The position numbers and the translations under genes were made by a program. The notes beneath the pieces were generated by a model, which saw nothing but the letters and a program-made list of their open reading frames with translations, made no database searches and had not been told where the DNA came from. DNA of 64,000 bases, taken from contig NZ_JAFBFA010000009.1 of NCBI RefSeq assembly GCF_016909015.1, positions 1-64,000 of the forward strand, read 5' to 3'. This document shows positions 17,027 through 26,884 of the stretch, in pieces. Within the stretch, counting starts at the first letter, position 1, and each line of letters begins with the position of its first letter. The stretch is from Gracilibacillus alcaliphilus (GTDB taxonomy: Bacteria; Bacillota; Bacilli; Bacillales; Amphibacillaceae).

Positions 17027-17592
17027 AACCTTTTTCAATCCGATAAAGGAAGAAAAGTGGATTAACGAACAGCAATAGCAAGGTTATCACTTAACCAAGG
17101 TTACTCTGGGCTGTGCCTTTACCTTTGAATCAACTGATAAAGACTATGTAACACGGGTAGATTATCAGGAGTTTTTCCATGATGAAAAATTTCAAGAGTA
17201 TATTGCTATTCACGCCTTGGCTGGACCCATACTAGTGGTTTGAAGTTTGGCGTCGGTAATCAGTACTGGACGAAAGAGAAAAATGGTAATGATGAACTAT
17301 TCTCTGATGTAGAATCAAAAATTGATTATTATAAACGTACTTTACATATGACCTCGTCGTTTGCCATCTTATTTTTTCGTATCTGATATTCTTTGGTTTT
17401 GATATCAATTTCAGCTTCTACACACCTGGATTGTGGGAGATGGAAGGTCTGGAATTTTGGCGTGGCTTCTTGTTTGAATTACCATTCGTCTTGTTAAGGG
17501 CAATACCAGTTCCGCTCTTCATCATATGCCTCGCAGCCTCCTTGCTGGCATACAATAATATAAACAAAGAAAAGAAAAACCTTGGGTCATAA
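17013..17592 (+). pseudogene. Broken DUF2812-family membrane protein
   Basis: Starts at GTG 17013 inside the end of padR and reads KKYKTFFNPIKEEKWINEQ, the usual DUF2812 opening. An amber codon (17076-17078) interrupts it. The frame then continues (GYHLTKVTLGCAFTFESTDK) to a frameshift near 17220, after which GLKFGVGNQYWTKEK is in another frame. A further shift near 17380 leads to a hydrophobic C terminus ending LLAYNNINKEKKNLGS at 17592. At least three lesions make it non-functional. DUF2812 proteins are typically paired with PadR regulators. Confidence 0.8.
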
Positions 17593-17644
17593 GGAAACAA
17601 TGCTATAATAGACATAGAAAAGCAGGTTGTGAGGAGGGGGCGCC

Positions 17645-18421
17645 ATGAAGACAAAGAAGAAGACTCAGACTTTTCAGTTAATAGATATCCGCAAACTGGC
17701 AGACACCAGCTTATTTCTAGCTGCACTTATCTTGCTGCTTCCGCTCGTGTTATTTGTTAGCCGATCACTGCTGACTGCCTATTTCATCATAGCCGTTCTG
17801 GCGCTTGCCTTACTGGTAACAATTTATTTACTGGTACAGGCAGCTTTCACCAAGAGAGACAACCCTGAATTATATATATCCTTTCTCAGTTTTCTGCTGA
17901 TTCATTACATGGCTGTTTTACTATCTCTTGCATTTCACGCTGCGCTTGTGGTAACTACCTTGCGTTCGCTAGCTATTTTTTTATGGCTGTTTGCCTGTAG
18001 TCATGTCATCTTACAGGTTATCCAGGTATTTTTTGTCTGGACACTAAAGCAAGTGTTCCCGGATCAGTTGGCTGCTCCTAAAGAAGTCCAGATTCCATCA
18101 TTGGCCAAACTGTCACCTTATATAGATATAACGACACAGAAAACATATCATGCTATGCGCTTGGGTAATACTGCTTTGAGCTATATTTTCTTTATTTTCT
18201 TTGCTTTTTGTATCCAAAACAGTACCGATATCTTCCGTATGGATCTTCATCCAGCACTCCTAAACTGGGTGGACAGCAACAATAATTGGTTTATTTTCTT
18301 TAATTGCTTAAGTTTGTTGGCTTTGATTATTACCATTCGCACCTTTACCTACATTGAGAAGAATAAAATGGTGGCTAATGCCTATCAGCGAATGAAAGAA
18401 GAGTTTAATAACCGTGTATAA
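17645..18421 (+). CDS. Multi-pass membrane protein (DUF3169-like)
   Basis: A 258-residue protein with about six hydrophobic helices (roughly 22-40, 43-65, 80-105, 108-130, 178-200, 225-245) and cytosolic-looking basic ends. The layout with a charged loop (DQLAAPKEVQIPSL) in the middle recalls DUF3169-type proteins of Bacillaceae, often beside small regulators. That assignment is tentative. GTGAGGAGGGGG precedes the ATG. A possible promoter (TTGGGT, 16 bp, TATAAT at 17604-17609) lies upstream. No function known. Confidence 0.7.
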   Translation: MKTKKKTQTFQLIDIRKLADTSLFLAALILLLPLVLFVSRSLLTAYFIIAVLALALLVTIYLLVQAAFTKRDNPELYISFLSFLLIHYMAVLLSLAFHAALVVTTLRSLAIFLWLFACSHVILQVIQVFFVWTLKQVFPDQLAAPKEVQIPSLAKLSPYIDITTQKTYHAMRLGNTALSYIFFIFFAFCIQNSTDIFRMDLHPALLNWVDSNNNWFIFFNCLSLLALIITIRTFTYIEKNKMVANAYQRMKEEFNNRV

Positions 18422-18491
18422 AGTGATGGTTAGCACCATTATAAAAACTTAAATCAGGAAGAAAATGACTTATGGATAATTACGCTAGAAT

Positions 18492-18531
18492 AAAAAATGA
18501 TACAAACCTTATAAGATTTGTATCATTTTTT
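18492..18531. terminator. Bidirectional terminator between convergent genes
   Basis: A 15-bp stem (18492-18506 with 18517-18531) whose arms begin with six A and end with six T. It can end the membrane-protein gene from the left and the TM2 gene from the right. Confidence 0.9.
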
Positions 18532-18545
18532 GATAAATATTACTT

Positions 18546-18782
18546 TTACCTAGGATTACGGCACAGTCCTGGAATAAGTAAAATATCAATAATTAGCCAG
18601 AAACCAAGAATCGCCAAGAAAAGCCATCCTACCAGCAGCCATGTCGTTGCCCAGCCAATAATACCTAGTAATGCTTGTGCTATCGCACTGCCTGAATATC
18701 CAGTATAAAAACGATGGACACCTAATTGCCCTAGGAAAAGCCATAGTATATAAGCAAGCAGTATATTTCTTCTTCTTTCCAT
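18546..18782 (-). CDS. TM2-domain membrane protein
   Basis: A 78-residue protein with two hydrophobic helices around the TM2 pattern LGQLGVHRFYTGYSGSAIAQ followed by the second helix and a short basic tail. Function of the family in bacteria is unknown. A longer frame starts at 18836, but GGAGGAGGTAA stands before the ATG at 18782. Single gene. Confidence 0.85.
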   Translation of the reverse strand: MERRRNILLAYILWLFLGQLGVHRFYTGYSGSAIAQALLGIIGWATTWLLVGWLFLAILGFWLIIDILLIPGLCRNPR

Positions 18783-18880
18783 TGAGTTACCTCCTCCTGA
18801 TACAGCCTCTATCAGTAGTATATATAGTTTGATCATTTTTGCAAATATACTTTGGAAGCTCCTTCAAGAAACTGGTATTC

Positions 18881-20209
18881 TTATAAATTCCAGTAACGAT
18901 ACCCCATACGCTCCATTTCCTGCTGCTGATAGATACTCTTTACATCAATTATAATCCGCTCTTCTAACGGCACTTGGCCAAATAATCGATCCAGAGCGCC
19001 CCAGTCTAAGTCACAAAACTCGTCATGGGCAACAGCAAAAGCAAGACAATCTGCATCGGTTACTTCATTCATATGAGGCAAATCTAACTGGTACATCTCT
19101 TTTACCTCCATGGGGTCAGCCCATGGATCAACGATAATAGGTTCGATGCCGTATTCTCTTAGACGAGCGATAATATCTTCCACTTTAGAGTTACGAATAT
19201 CTGCACAATTTTCTTTAAACGTAACTCCCATAATAACTACCTTCGCTTGCTTGACTACCTTGTTCGTTAATACAAGTTCTTTTATTAGGGCATCGGCGAT
19301 AAATGCTCCCATGCCGTCATTAATTTTGCGGCCAGCCGTAATAATCTGACTATGGTAACCTAAGCGCTCGGCTTCATAGACAAAATAATAAGGATCTACC
19401 CCTATACAATGTCCTCCCACCAAACCAGGATAGAATTTCAGGGCATTCCATTTCGTATTCATGGCAGTGATGACTTCTTTTGTATTAATATTCATTTTTT
19501 CAAATACCATTGCTAATTCGTTCATAAAAGCGATATTAATATCACGCTGACTATTTTCTACTACTTTAGCAGCTTCTGCTACCTTGATTGACTCAGCCCG
19601 GTGGACACCAACTTCAATAATCAATTCATATACCTTGGCAATTTCTTCGAGGCTCGCTTGATCCACTCCGGAGACAATCTTGATAATGTTTTCTAACCGG
19701 TGGACTTTATCGCCAGGATTAATTCGTTCCGGTGAGTAGCCCACCTTGAAGTCTCGGCCGCAGCTTAAGCCAGATTCTGCTTCCAAAATAGGAATACATA
19801 TATCCTCTGTTACACCAGGATAAACCGTTGATTCATAGACAACAACAGCGCCCTTTTTCAAATAAGACCCTATCATTTGGCTCGCTTTTTTCACAGGTGT
19901 TAAATTTGGTTTCTTATCCATATTGACAGGGGTAGGCACTGTTACAATATAAAACGAGGCTTGCTCCAACTTAGAAATGTCGGACGTGAAATCGACCGTT
20001 GTCTGGCTGATTTCTTCATTTCCTACCTCATCAGTAGGATCCACTCCTGCTTGATACAGGGCAATTTTCTCTTGATCTACATCATAACCAATTACCTTTA
20101 CTTGCTTCTTAGCAAAAGCAATCGCTAATGGCATCCCTACATATCCTAATCCGATCACAGCAACCTTCGCTTCTTGATGAATAATCTGCTCGTATAGGTC
20201 CATGTACAC
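18881..20209 (-). CDS. Nucleotide-sugar dehydrogenase (UDP-HexNAc/UDP-glucose dehydrogenase family, WbpO/TviB-like)
   Basis: A 442-residue UDP-sugar 6-dehydrogenase that oxidises a UDP-hexose(NAc) to the uronate with two NAD+, for capsule or cell-wall polysaccharide. Rossmann motif GLGYVGMP at 20-27, YESTVYPG near 125, NPGDKVHRL near 164, and the catalytic Cys 268 in GGHCIGVDPYYF. The sequence is closer to the WbpO/TviB (UDP-GalNAc/GlcNAc) group than to UDP-glucose enzymes. Start is GTG 20209 or ATG 20203, both behind AAGGAAGG. No glycosyltransferase is adjacent, so the polymer is unknown. Confidence 0.88.
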   Translation of the reverse strand: MYMDLYEQIIHQEAKVAVIGLGYVGMPLAIAFAKKQVKVIGYDVDQEKIALYQAGVDPTDEVGNEEISQTTVDFTSDISKLEQASFYIVTVPTPVNMDKKPNLTPVKKASQMIGSYLKKGAVVVYESTVYPGVTEDICIPILEAESGLSCGRDFKVGYSPERINPGDKVHRLENIIKIVSGVDQASLEEIAKVYELIIEVGVHRAESIKVAEAAKVVENSQRDINIAFMNELAMVFEKMNINTKEVITAMNTKWNALKFYPGLVGGHCIGVDPYYFVYEAERLGYHSQIITAGRKINDGMGAFIADALIKELVLTNKVVKQAKVVIMGVTFKENCADIRNSKVEDIIARLREYGIEPIIVDPWADPMEVKEMYQLDLPHMNEVTDADCLAFAVAHDEFCDLDWGALDRLFGQVPLEERIIIDVKSIYQQQEMERMGYRYWNL

Positions 20210-20312
20210 TGCGCCTTCCTTCTATATAGTATGTCATTACTATTACTATTTCATTATATAGCACAATTTTTTATTAAGCTATCTTAATATGCAAGCAAAC
20301 GGCTGTCATAAT

Positions 20313-20352
20313 AAAAAGGAGTGTTCTCATTTAATAAGAATACTCCTTTTTT
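20313..20352. terminator. Bidirectional terminator-like hairpin
   Basis: An A-rich arm AAAAGGAGTGTTCT (20313-20326) pairs with AGAATACTCCTTTT (from 20338) with one mismatch and is followed by T residues. It lies between the dehydrogenase gene and the DUF5054 remnant and would end the leftward operon that contains the LacI gene. Confidence 0.8.
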
Positions 20353-20394
20353 ATGCGAGACCAGTTGAACCTCAGGTGATATACGAAGTAAAGT

Positions 20395-21057
20395 CTACTT
20401 TAAAACGAAACTTTGTGTTTCCTCATACCACATCGGGAAATTAGTTCCCCATACATTGTTATATAAATTAAAATGCACACCGCCATTTAATGCAGCTGCT
20501 TAATCATCAAACTGCAAAATCCGTTTTGCCCCAGGACTTACAAGAGCAGCATCTAGTAATGGGATATCCATCCATCACTCGCCTGATAACGAATTCCATG
20601 ATATACAGTATGTAATTGCCCATTTTCGTGTTTCACAACTGTTAACGGTAATACATAGCGATCCACCTTATACACTTTCTACTGATTTGAATTATCCAAC
20701 TTTGGTATAAAAGAAAACCAAATTGTTTCAGGTATTCTATTAGCCTCTTTGTTTCTCCAATAAAAAGTTATTTCGATTTAATTATTTATATAAAAGCCGT
20801 ATTCGATAGAATTTGTTCAGGCGCCCCATCATTTCCTGCTGTCTTGGTTCACTGACATGATTTAGATAGTAATCAAATAACCATGAACCTGTCGTCCATA
20901 AAAACATATCCTGATAGCCATAATTCTCTAATTCATTGGCTAATTAAAGAGCTTTCGGAATATACTGATGTGTATATTGCTGTACGACATTCTCTGCAAA
21001 GTCTGAGAATTCAATATCTAAATGTGTTTTAAATATCACATGGACTTTCTTCACCAT
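20395..21057 (-). pseudogene. Wrecked DUF5054 (GH38-like) glycosidase gene
   Basis: Starts at ATG 21057 behind AGAAGGGGAA and reads VKKVHVIFKTHLDIEFSDFA, then a stop after YIPKAL, then FLWTTGSWLFDYYLNH: the N terminus of DUF5054/alpha-mannosidase-like proteins. After about 20790 the sequence jumps to a C-terminal part in several frames: FYWRNKEANRIPETIWFSF, VLPLTVVKHENGQLHTVYHG and a final segment (frame-corrected) GGVHFNLYNNVWGTNFPMWY. The middle, which would be most of the protein, is deleted. It is the last member of the LacI-controlled operon, so a hydrolase of this locus has been lost. Confidence 0.75.
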
Positions 21058-21125
21058 GATCATTCCCCTTCTATGATATGATTGCCGTCCTGTATATTGA
21101 AGCGTTTCGTTTTCATTCCTCACAT

Positions 21126-22139
21126 TTACTGCTCTCTTGAATGAAACTTCGCTTTGACAACGGCACGTGATATCTCAGGATAATCTCCTACTTTGATTTG
21201 ATGAAACAGCATTTGTACCGATGTTTTGCCCAATGCTTCTGCCTGCATATCCACAGTAGGGATAGGCGGCTCCAATTCATGTGATAATACTAAATCATCA
21301 CTTAAGGCAACAATCGCCACGTCATCAGGAAATTTAATATTTAACTTTCTAAATGCCCGACAAATTCCAATCGCTTCTTTGTCCGTATCTGCGATAATAG
21401 CCGTATAACGATCTTTATCCGCTGCGAAATATTTCATAACTGTATCATATCCATATTGACTGGGATCCTCATATAAACTTTCCTTAAAATGGATTAGTGA
21501 CTCGTTATTCGAAATGCCCAAGTCAGCGAATGCCTGCAGAAAACCTGCTTCTCTAACTTTTGATACAGTCATTTTCGTTGGAGCATTTAAATATAAAATA
21601 CGCCGATGGCCTTTTTTCAATAAATAAGTAGTCACTTCTTCCACTATTTCTTGATTATTGTTATCTACATAACTCACTAAATTCTTATATTTAGCAGAGG
21701 GTTCACCAATGACCACTGCTGGAATATTATATTTAGTCAAATAATCCAGTCTTGTATCATCCACTTTCGGATTCAGCACAATCACACCATCTACTACATT
21801 TCCTGATAAAAACGGAAGCTCTAATTCTTCTTGAGCCAGTGTATCAATTAAAATCCGATAGTTGTGTAAGGAAGCCTCTGTAATCACGCCATTAATCAGA
21901 TTCGTATGAAAGGTGGTTAATGATATCCGTTTAGCAGAAGGCATACTTAATGAGATTGTCATCGTTTTCTTTGTCACCAGGCTTCTTGCTATATGATTGG
22001 GTGTATAATTTAGTTCTTTAGCTGCCTCTAGCACCCTTTTTTGAACCTTTTCGCTTATAGGCCTTTTTCTGCTAAATACATTGGATACAGTCCCTTTAGA
22101 AACACCAGCCAATTTAGCTACATCATCTATTTTTGACAA
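21126..22139 (-). CDS. LacI-family transcriptional regulator
   Basis: A 337-residue LacI/GalR-type repressor. The N-terminal HTH (IDDVAKLAGVSKGTVSNVF) with hinge helix ARSLVTKKT is followed by a periplasmic-binding-like sugar domain. Start is TTG 22139 behind AAGGATGG. It is 12 nt after the PHP gene and so is the last regulatory gene of the operon it probably controls. Its likely operators are three copies of ATTAAACCGGTTTTA-type palindromes at 26.6-27.2 kb. The effector sugar is unknown. Confidence 0.9.
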   Translation of the reverse strand: MSKIDDVAKLAGVSKGTVSNVFSRKRPISEKVQKRVLEAAKELNYTPNHIARSLVTKKTMTISLSMPSAKRISLTTFHTNLINGVITEASLHNYRILIDTLAQEELELPFLSGNVVDGVIVLNPKVDDTRLDYLTKYNIPAVVIGEPSAKYKNLVSYVDNNNQEIVEEVTTYLLKKGHRRILYLNAPTKMTVSKVREAGFLQAFADLGISNNESLIHFKESLYEDPSQYGYDTVMKYFAADKDRYTAIIADTDKEAIGICRAFRKLNIKFPDDVAIVALSDDLVLSHELEPPIPTVDMQAEALGKTSVQMLFHQIKVGDYPEISRAVVKAKFHSREQ

Positions 22140-22151
22140 CTTGATCCATCC

Positions 22152-23420
22152 TTACTTTGAATATTCAACAAAAATTGGATTAGTAATGACTTTTGGTTGA
22201 GATTGATCCTCTTCCCAAAGTTCTGCACGATAAAACAATGTATTTGCTTTTACCGAAACAACCAATTGCTGCTTTTGCTGCTTCACTATTTTATCATGAA
22301 TTAATCCATCAGAAGTATATATTTTCAGATAACCAGTTATCGGCTGTTGACTGCTTATTCGAAGATCCACCCATTCTGTGTCATCTGTCAAACGAATCGT
22401 TTCTCCCATGTTTTTCTCTGCAATGGCCAGATCTATTATTGTTTCATGAGGATTCGCTAAAATAGCAGCTCGACCTTTGCTTATTCCTTCCAAGATACCT
22501 TGTGGACTTTTTACACTGGCTTCTACAGCAGTGGTTGGCTGTCCATATTGAATATACGGATCCGGTCCATGTTTATCACTGCCGCCAATTGCAATAATCC
22601 GCTGACCTGCTGCTAGTTGACTTTGCCACCAGTCTAATGTTTTTTGGTTACTTTGCTTCCACGGCCCATTCCATATTTCTGCAAATTCAAATGTGAAGTT
22701 CTCCAACCCCCAATCCCACCAGCAATAATCACAATGCGGGTGATTGACTGATACTAAGGCATTGTTTTCTAATCCTTCCGTGATCGCTTGTTGTACATCG
22801 GCAATGGTTTCACATCTAAAATCAGTAAAAGGTCTAAGGACACCGTAGAAATTGCAATGTCCTCGGTTAGTTGTCAACTCTACCGCCGGAATAATAATCA
22901 AATCTTCTCGAGGCTCGAAGGCTTCATTTTGACTAAATGTATTATGATCTGTCAGCGCTATATAACTTAACCCTGCTTCCTTTGCATTCGTGATCATCTC
23001 TGAGAGTGAATACGGCGAATCACTATGATTGGAATGCATATGGGTATCTCCTTTTATCCATTCCGGAGTTTCTTTTTCCAGCATGATTTCCACCTGTATG
23101 GTACAGTCAGTTGATATTCGATAGGCATTTAATATGACACCCCATGTTCCCGCTTTGATCGAGTCAATTATATACCCAGGTGTTGCCCGATCTTCTCTGA
23201 CAAAAATAGTGCGGCGTGCTCCCCCACTCCAGCCTCTTACCTGCTTTGTATCTTCTAAGCCTAAGTCAATGACATTTTCATCATTCCCAAGAACTTGCAG
23301 ATGTACTTTAACTTCTTGGATTCCTTTAGGGACTTCAAAAGGAAGTGTTAAATAAGTTCCCTCTAAATCTTTGGTTATGTCTCTGACTATCTTTTGATAA
23401 AGCATATTTTCTTGTTTCAT
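22152..23420 (-). CDS. CehA/McbA-type PHP-domain metallohydrolase
   Basis: A 422-residue protein. An N-terminal beta-rich region (1-115) precedes a PHP metallo-phosphoesterase-like domain with GDTHMHSNHSD (124-134), LTDHN (156-160), VNHPHCDYCWW (225-235) and GGSDKHG (279-285), and a beta-rich C terminus. Such proteins hydrolyse phosphoesters or other small esters and are frequent in sugar loci. Its start overlaps the stop of the permease gene (TAATG), implying translational coupling. In this setting it may process an imported sugar derivative; the substrate is unknown. No signal peptide, so cytosolic. Confidence 0.82.
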   Translation of the reverse strand: MKQENMLYQKIVRDITKDLEGTYLTLPFEVPKGIQEVKVHLQVLGNDENVIDLGLEDTKQVRGWSGGARRTIFVREDRATPGYIIDSIKAGTWGVILNAYRISTDCTIQVEIMLEKETPEWIKGDTHMHSNHSDSPYSLSEMITNAKEAGLSYIALTDHNTFSQNEAFEPREDLIIIPAVELTTNRGHCNFYGVLRPFTDFRCETIADVQQAITEGLENNALVSVNHPHCDYCWWDWGLENFTFEFAEIWNGPWKQSNQKTLDWWQSQLAAGQRIIAIGGSDKHGPDPYIQYGQPTTAVEASVKSPQGILEGISKGRAAILANPHETIIDLAIAEKNMGETIRLTDDTEWVDLRISSQQPITGYLKIYTSDGLIHDKIVKQQKQQLVVSVKANTLFYRAELWEEDQSQPKVITNPIFVEYSK

Positions 23421-24271
23421 TAGTCTTTCATCCCCGTTCCGATACCACTTAATCCTCGCTCAAATAGTGGCTGTAGTAAGAAGTAAATGATTAACATAGG
23501 TATGGCAGCTGTCGTAGCGCCCGCCATGATAAGTGTCCATTCAATATTATGCTCTGTCTGAAATCTAGCAAGGGCAATCTGCAGTGTATACATTTCCTCT
23601 GAGCGTGCCACAGTCAAATGCCACAAATATTCATTCCAATTCCCCAGAAAGGAAAAGATAGCAACCAAACCTAATGCCGGACGGCTTAATGGCATAATTA
23701 TTTTCCAATACACTTTTAGTCTGGAGCAGCCATCAATCGTCGCCTGATCATCCAAGTCTTTCGGTATAGACATAAAATATTGTCTCAATAGGAAAATAGC
23801 AAACCCTGTAACAGCAGTTGGAATAATTAACCCTGCATAACTGTCCAGCCAGCCATTCGCACCTGCAAAAGGCATATGCCTTATCATGGAAAATAACGGC
23901 ACCACCATTAAGCCTGAAGGGATCATCATCGTCGCTAATACGGTTAAAAACAGCCCATTCTTACCAGGAAAGTCTAGCCTTGCAAACGCAAAGGCTGCTA
24001 AAGAGGCAAAGAATACGTTAATAACCGTAGCAGTAAGTGCAACAATGACACTATTTAGAAAAGCTCTCGGTAGGACAGAGTTCTGCCATATCGTTACAAA
24101 ATTCTCAAAATACAACTTCTCCGGCAGGATGGTAGGCGGCCATGCCATTACCTCTCCTGGCGTTTTTAATGCAGTTGCCAGCATCCATAAATACGGCCCC
24201 ACAAAAACAATTAGCACGATGCTAGCCAGCACATATATTATCATTTTATTCATTTTCTGTTTCGTCTTCAT
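23420..24271 (-). CDS. Carbohydrate ABC transporter permease (MalG type), operon 1
   Basis: A 283-residue inner-membrane permease with six helices. The EAA-type loop, where the ATPase docks, reads LDDQATIDGCSRLKVYWKIIMPL (Gln and Thr replace the usual Glu-Ala). It pairs with the MalF-type permease immediately upstream (2-nt gap) and the binding protein before that. No ATPase gene is present, so a shared MsmX-like ATPase is expected. Confidence 0.92.
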   Translation of the reverse strand: MKTKQKMNKMIIYVLASIVLIVFVGPYLWMLATALKTPGEVMAWPPTILPEKLYFENFVTIWQNSVLPRAFLNSVIVALTATVINVFFASLAAFAFARLDFPGKNGLFLTVLATMMIPSGLMVVPLFSMIRHMPFAGANGWLDSYAGLIIPTAVTGFAIFLLRQYFMSIPKDLDDQATIDGCSRLKVYWKIIMPLSRPALGLVAIFSFLGNWNEYLWHLTVARSEEMYTLQIALARFQTEHNIEWTLIMAGATTAAIPMLIIYFLLQPLFERGLSGIGTGMKD

Positions 24272-24273
24272 TA

Positions 24274-25185
24274 TTACCCACCTCGATTAGACAGCTTCAG
24301 ATTTAACCAAGTCAAAAGAAGTAAAAATGGAAAAATAAATAATGAAATGGTTGCACCGTAACCTACATAGTTAAATTCAAACGATTGCTGCCACAAATAT
24401 TTTAGTGCGACGAGTGTACTGTTTCTCGGTCCGCCATCGGTTAGAACATCTACGATAGCTACCACTTGAAATGAGCCAATAATAGACATAACCATACAAT
24501 ATACCGAAATCGGCATAATTGATGGAATCGTAATTTTCCAAAATTTCTGCCAGCCATTTGCCCCATCTATTTCTGCTGCTTCATAATAAGATTTTGACAC
24601 ACTCCCCAGACCAGCTAAGAAGATGGGAATATTATAGGAAGCTCCACGCCATGCACCTACTACAATAAGAATCATCATCGCCCAGAAAGGATCTAATAAC
24701 CAATTAGGAGCTGCGCTAAAACCTGCCTTAGTCAGCAAATAATTAAGAATTCCTAAATTGTGATCGAAAATCCAAAAAAAAATCATTGCTGAAATAACAT
24801 CTGAAGTCACTGTCGGCAGGAAATAAAAAACTTTGAAAAATCTTTTTCCTCTAAAACTTCTATTTAGCAATACTGCTATACATAATGCTGCAAAAAGCCC
24901 GATAAACATAGAACCAATGGTATAAACCAGGGTATTCCATATACTCGTCCAAAACACAGAATCTGAAAATAAACGAATATAGTTTTCAAATCCGATAAAA
25001 ACGGGGTCTTCCGGCAATCGAAACCGATGAAAACTTAAATAAATAACATACAATATAGGAACAAATGAAAATGTAAATAATAATGTTAAGGCTGGGGCTA
25101 AGAACATATACGCCCCTAAATGTTTCTTCCATTTACCGCTGTGTGAGGCAGTCTGATGCCCCATTGTACTGGTAGACTTTGACAT
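24274..25185 (-). CDS. Carbohydrate ABC transporter permease (MalF type), operon 1
   Basis: A 303-residue permease with six predicted helices and the EAA loop YYEAAEIDGANGWQKFWKIT near residue 200. A GTG at 25194 is in frame, but AGGAG is better spaced for the ATG at 25185. Partner of the following MalG-type protein; imports an unknown oligosaccharide or glycoside. Confidence 0.92.
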   Translation of the reverse strand: MSKSTSTMGHQTASHSGKWKKHLGAYMFLAPALTLLFTFSFVPILYVIYLSFHRFRLPEDPVFIGFENYIRLFSDSVFWTSIWNTLVYTIGSMFIGLFAALCIAVLLNRSFRGKRFFKVFYFLPTVTSDVISAMIFFWIFDHNLGILNYLLTKAGFSAAPNWLLDPFWAMMILIVVGAWRGASYNIPIFLAGLGSVSKSYYEAAEIDGANGWQKFWKITIPSIMPISVYCMVMSIIGSFQVVAIVDVLTDGGPRNSTLVALKYLWQQSFEFNYVGYGATISLFIFPFLLLLTWLNLKLSNRGG

Positions 25186-25252
25186 TCTATTCACTCCTAG
25201 TGATTTAGTAAGGCATATCTTAAACGATATACCTTACTAAATCTCATTTCTT

Positions 25253-26593
25253 TTATTGCTCCCTTTCGATTGCAGCCTCTGCTTCTGCTTGTGCTGCATC
25301 AAATGCTGATTGCACATCTTCTCCATCAAAGACATTTCTAAATGCTTGTGTATAGGCATTATTCACTTCTGGAAATGCCTCTAAATAATATTGTTCTGCA
25401 TGTTTTAACGTCTCCACAAACGGCTCCAGCAGCGGGTCATCATATAATTCATCTTCATATAGATGCTCTTTAACAGGGTGTCTACCCATTTCTTCTGCCA
25501 TACGCAGTGCATATTTATCAGAAATAATCCACTTCATTAATTCAAAAGCTGCTTCCCTGTTTTCTGACCCGCGCGGCACAAACATACTGCCGCCTCCTGC
25601 TACTGAGCCCTCGCCTGAACCTGGTATAGGAGCGGTGCCCACTTTATCGTACATATCAGGAAATTCATTTTTTATGCGGGCAATATCAAATGGACCGGAA
25701 ACGATCGCTGCCGTCCGCTCATTTCCAAACATAGCTACCGGATGATCCGACTGTCTTGATTGAGCAGGTGGAATTGGCCCAACTTCATATTCGGTTGCAA
25801 TATCTGTGTACGTTTTGATTACCTCTAATGCCTCTGGATTGTTTAGTTTAGGTACAAATTTGCCGTCTACTTCTTCCAATACATCCGTACCTTCTGCAAT
25901 TAACCATCCCTGTAATCCCCACGTACTTGCAGCAGGCACAAATCCATAACGTCCCTCATCGATCTCTGCTACCTCTTGAGAAACTTCTGTGAATTCCTCT
26001 AGTGTAGCTGGCGGCTCTAACCCTTTTTCTTCAAACATTTCTGTATTATAAAGATAGAAGGTGGTATTGATATCGATAGGTACACCGAACATTTCACCTT
26101 CCCAAGTTACATTATCAATCGCTCCCGGCAAAAATTGATCTTCTGCACCCCATTCTTCCCATAAATCACTGACAGGTTCAGCTAATCCTTGGCTCCCCAT
26201 TGCAAATGCATGTTGATGGGCTAAATCAGGTGGTGCTCCTCCATTGACAGCTAATCGTACTTGATCTTGCATATCTCCCCACTCATGACCAGCTGTTTCC
26301 ACTTTGATATTAGGATATATCTCCATAAATTCCTCGATAGCCTCCACTACTGGCGCTTCATCTACATAATCTGCCGCTAACCAAACTTCAAGTGAAGTGT
26401 CAGGTAAATTGGCAATGGCTTCATTAAATTCAGGTAATCCTTCCTCTTCAAAATTGCGAGCTGCCATCTCATCCAAATGTTCTTGGCTGGCTCCTTCATC
26501 CACTCCCCCCGATGTTTCGTCATTACCAGAACATGCTGCTAAAAGACACAGTGCTGTTAGTAACATAAAAACTAAATAATAATACTTCTTCAC
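25253..26593 (-). CDS. Extracellular sugar-binding lipoprotein, operon 1
   Basis: A 446-residue family 1 solute-binding protein. A basic start, hydrophobic stretch and lipobox LLAAC mark it as a lipoprotein anchored outside the membrane; an acidic linker follows (ETSGGVDEGAS). The start is GTG 26593 behind AGGGAGGAG; an upstream in-frame start at 26677 lacks a ribosome site and would spoil the signal peptide. First gene of the operon, directly behind a LacI-type palindrome. Confidence 0.92.
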   Translation of the reverse strand: MKKYYYLVFMLLTALCLLAACSGNDETSGGVDEGASQEHLDEMAARNFEEEGLPEFNEAIANLPDTSLEVWLAADYVDEAPVVEAIEEFMEIYPNIKVETAGHEWGDMQDQVRLAVNGGAPPDLAHQHAFAMGSQGLAEPVSDLWEEWGAEDQFLPGAIDNVTWEGEMFGVPIDINTTFYLYNTEMFEEKGLEPPATLEEFTEVSQEVAEIDEGRYGFVPAASTWGLQGWLIAEGTDVLEEVDGKFVPKLNNPEALEVIKTYTDIATEYEVGPIPPAQSRQSDHPVAMFGNERTAAIVSGPFDIARIKNEFPDMYDKVGTAPIPGSGEGSVAGGGSMFVPRGSENREAAFELMKWIISDKYALRMAEEMGRHPVKEHLYEDELYDDPLLEPFVETLKHAEQYYLEAFPEVNNAYTQAFRNVFDGEDVQSAFDAAQAEAEAAIEREQ

Positions 26594-26627
26594 AATTTTC
26601 TCCTCCCTTAAATGGAAATTTGAATCA

Positions 26628-26641
26628 TTAAACCGGTTTAA
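26628..26641. promoter_or_regulatory. LacI-type operator 1
   Basis: TTAAACCGGTTTAA is a perfect 14-bp palindrome with a central CG, the hallmark of LacI-family operators. It lies 35 bp before the lipoprotein start and shares AATCATTAAACCGGTTT with operator 2. Confidence 0.8.
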
Positions 26642-26869
26642 CGATTTAACAAAAATAAAATGGAAGTATGATTGCAATAATGCTATCCCTTCCTTTTATC
26701 ATAGCTGTTCTTGATGTTATAACTTAAAAATCAAATATACAATAAGATTGTGACCTAGCTTCTTTAGTTCGATAAATTCCACCTTACAAAGGTTTATTTT
26801 TTTGAACTTATGCAACGTACCTACCTGTTAAGTCATGTAATCCCCCTCCTAATTTTACTACCACAATCA

Positions 26870-26884
26870 TTAAACCGGTTTTAT
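26870..26884. promoter_or_regulatory. LacI-type operator 2
   Basis: TTAAACCGGTTTTAT preceded by CAATCA, nearly identical to operator 1 and about 240 bp upstream of it. Confidence 0.75.
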
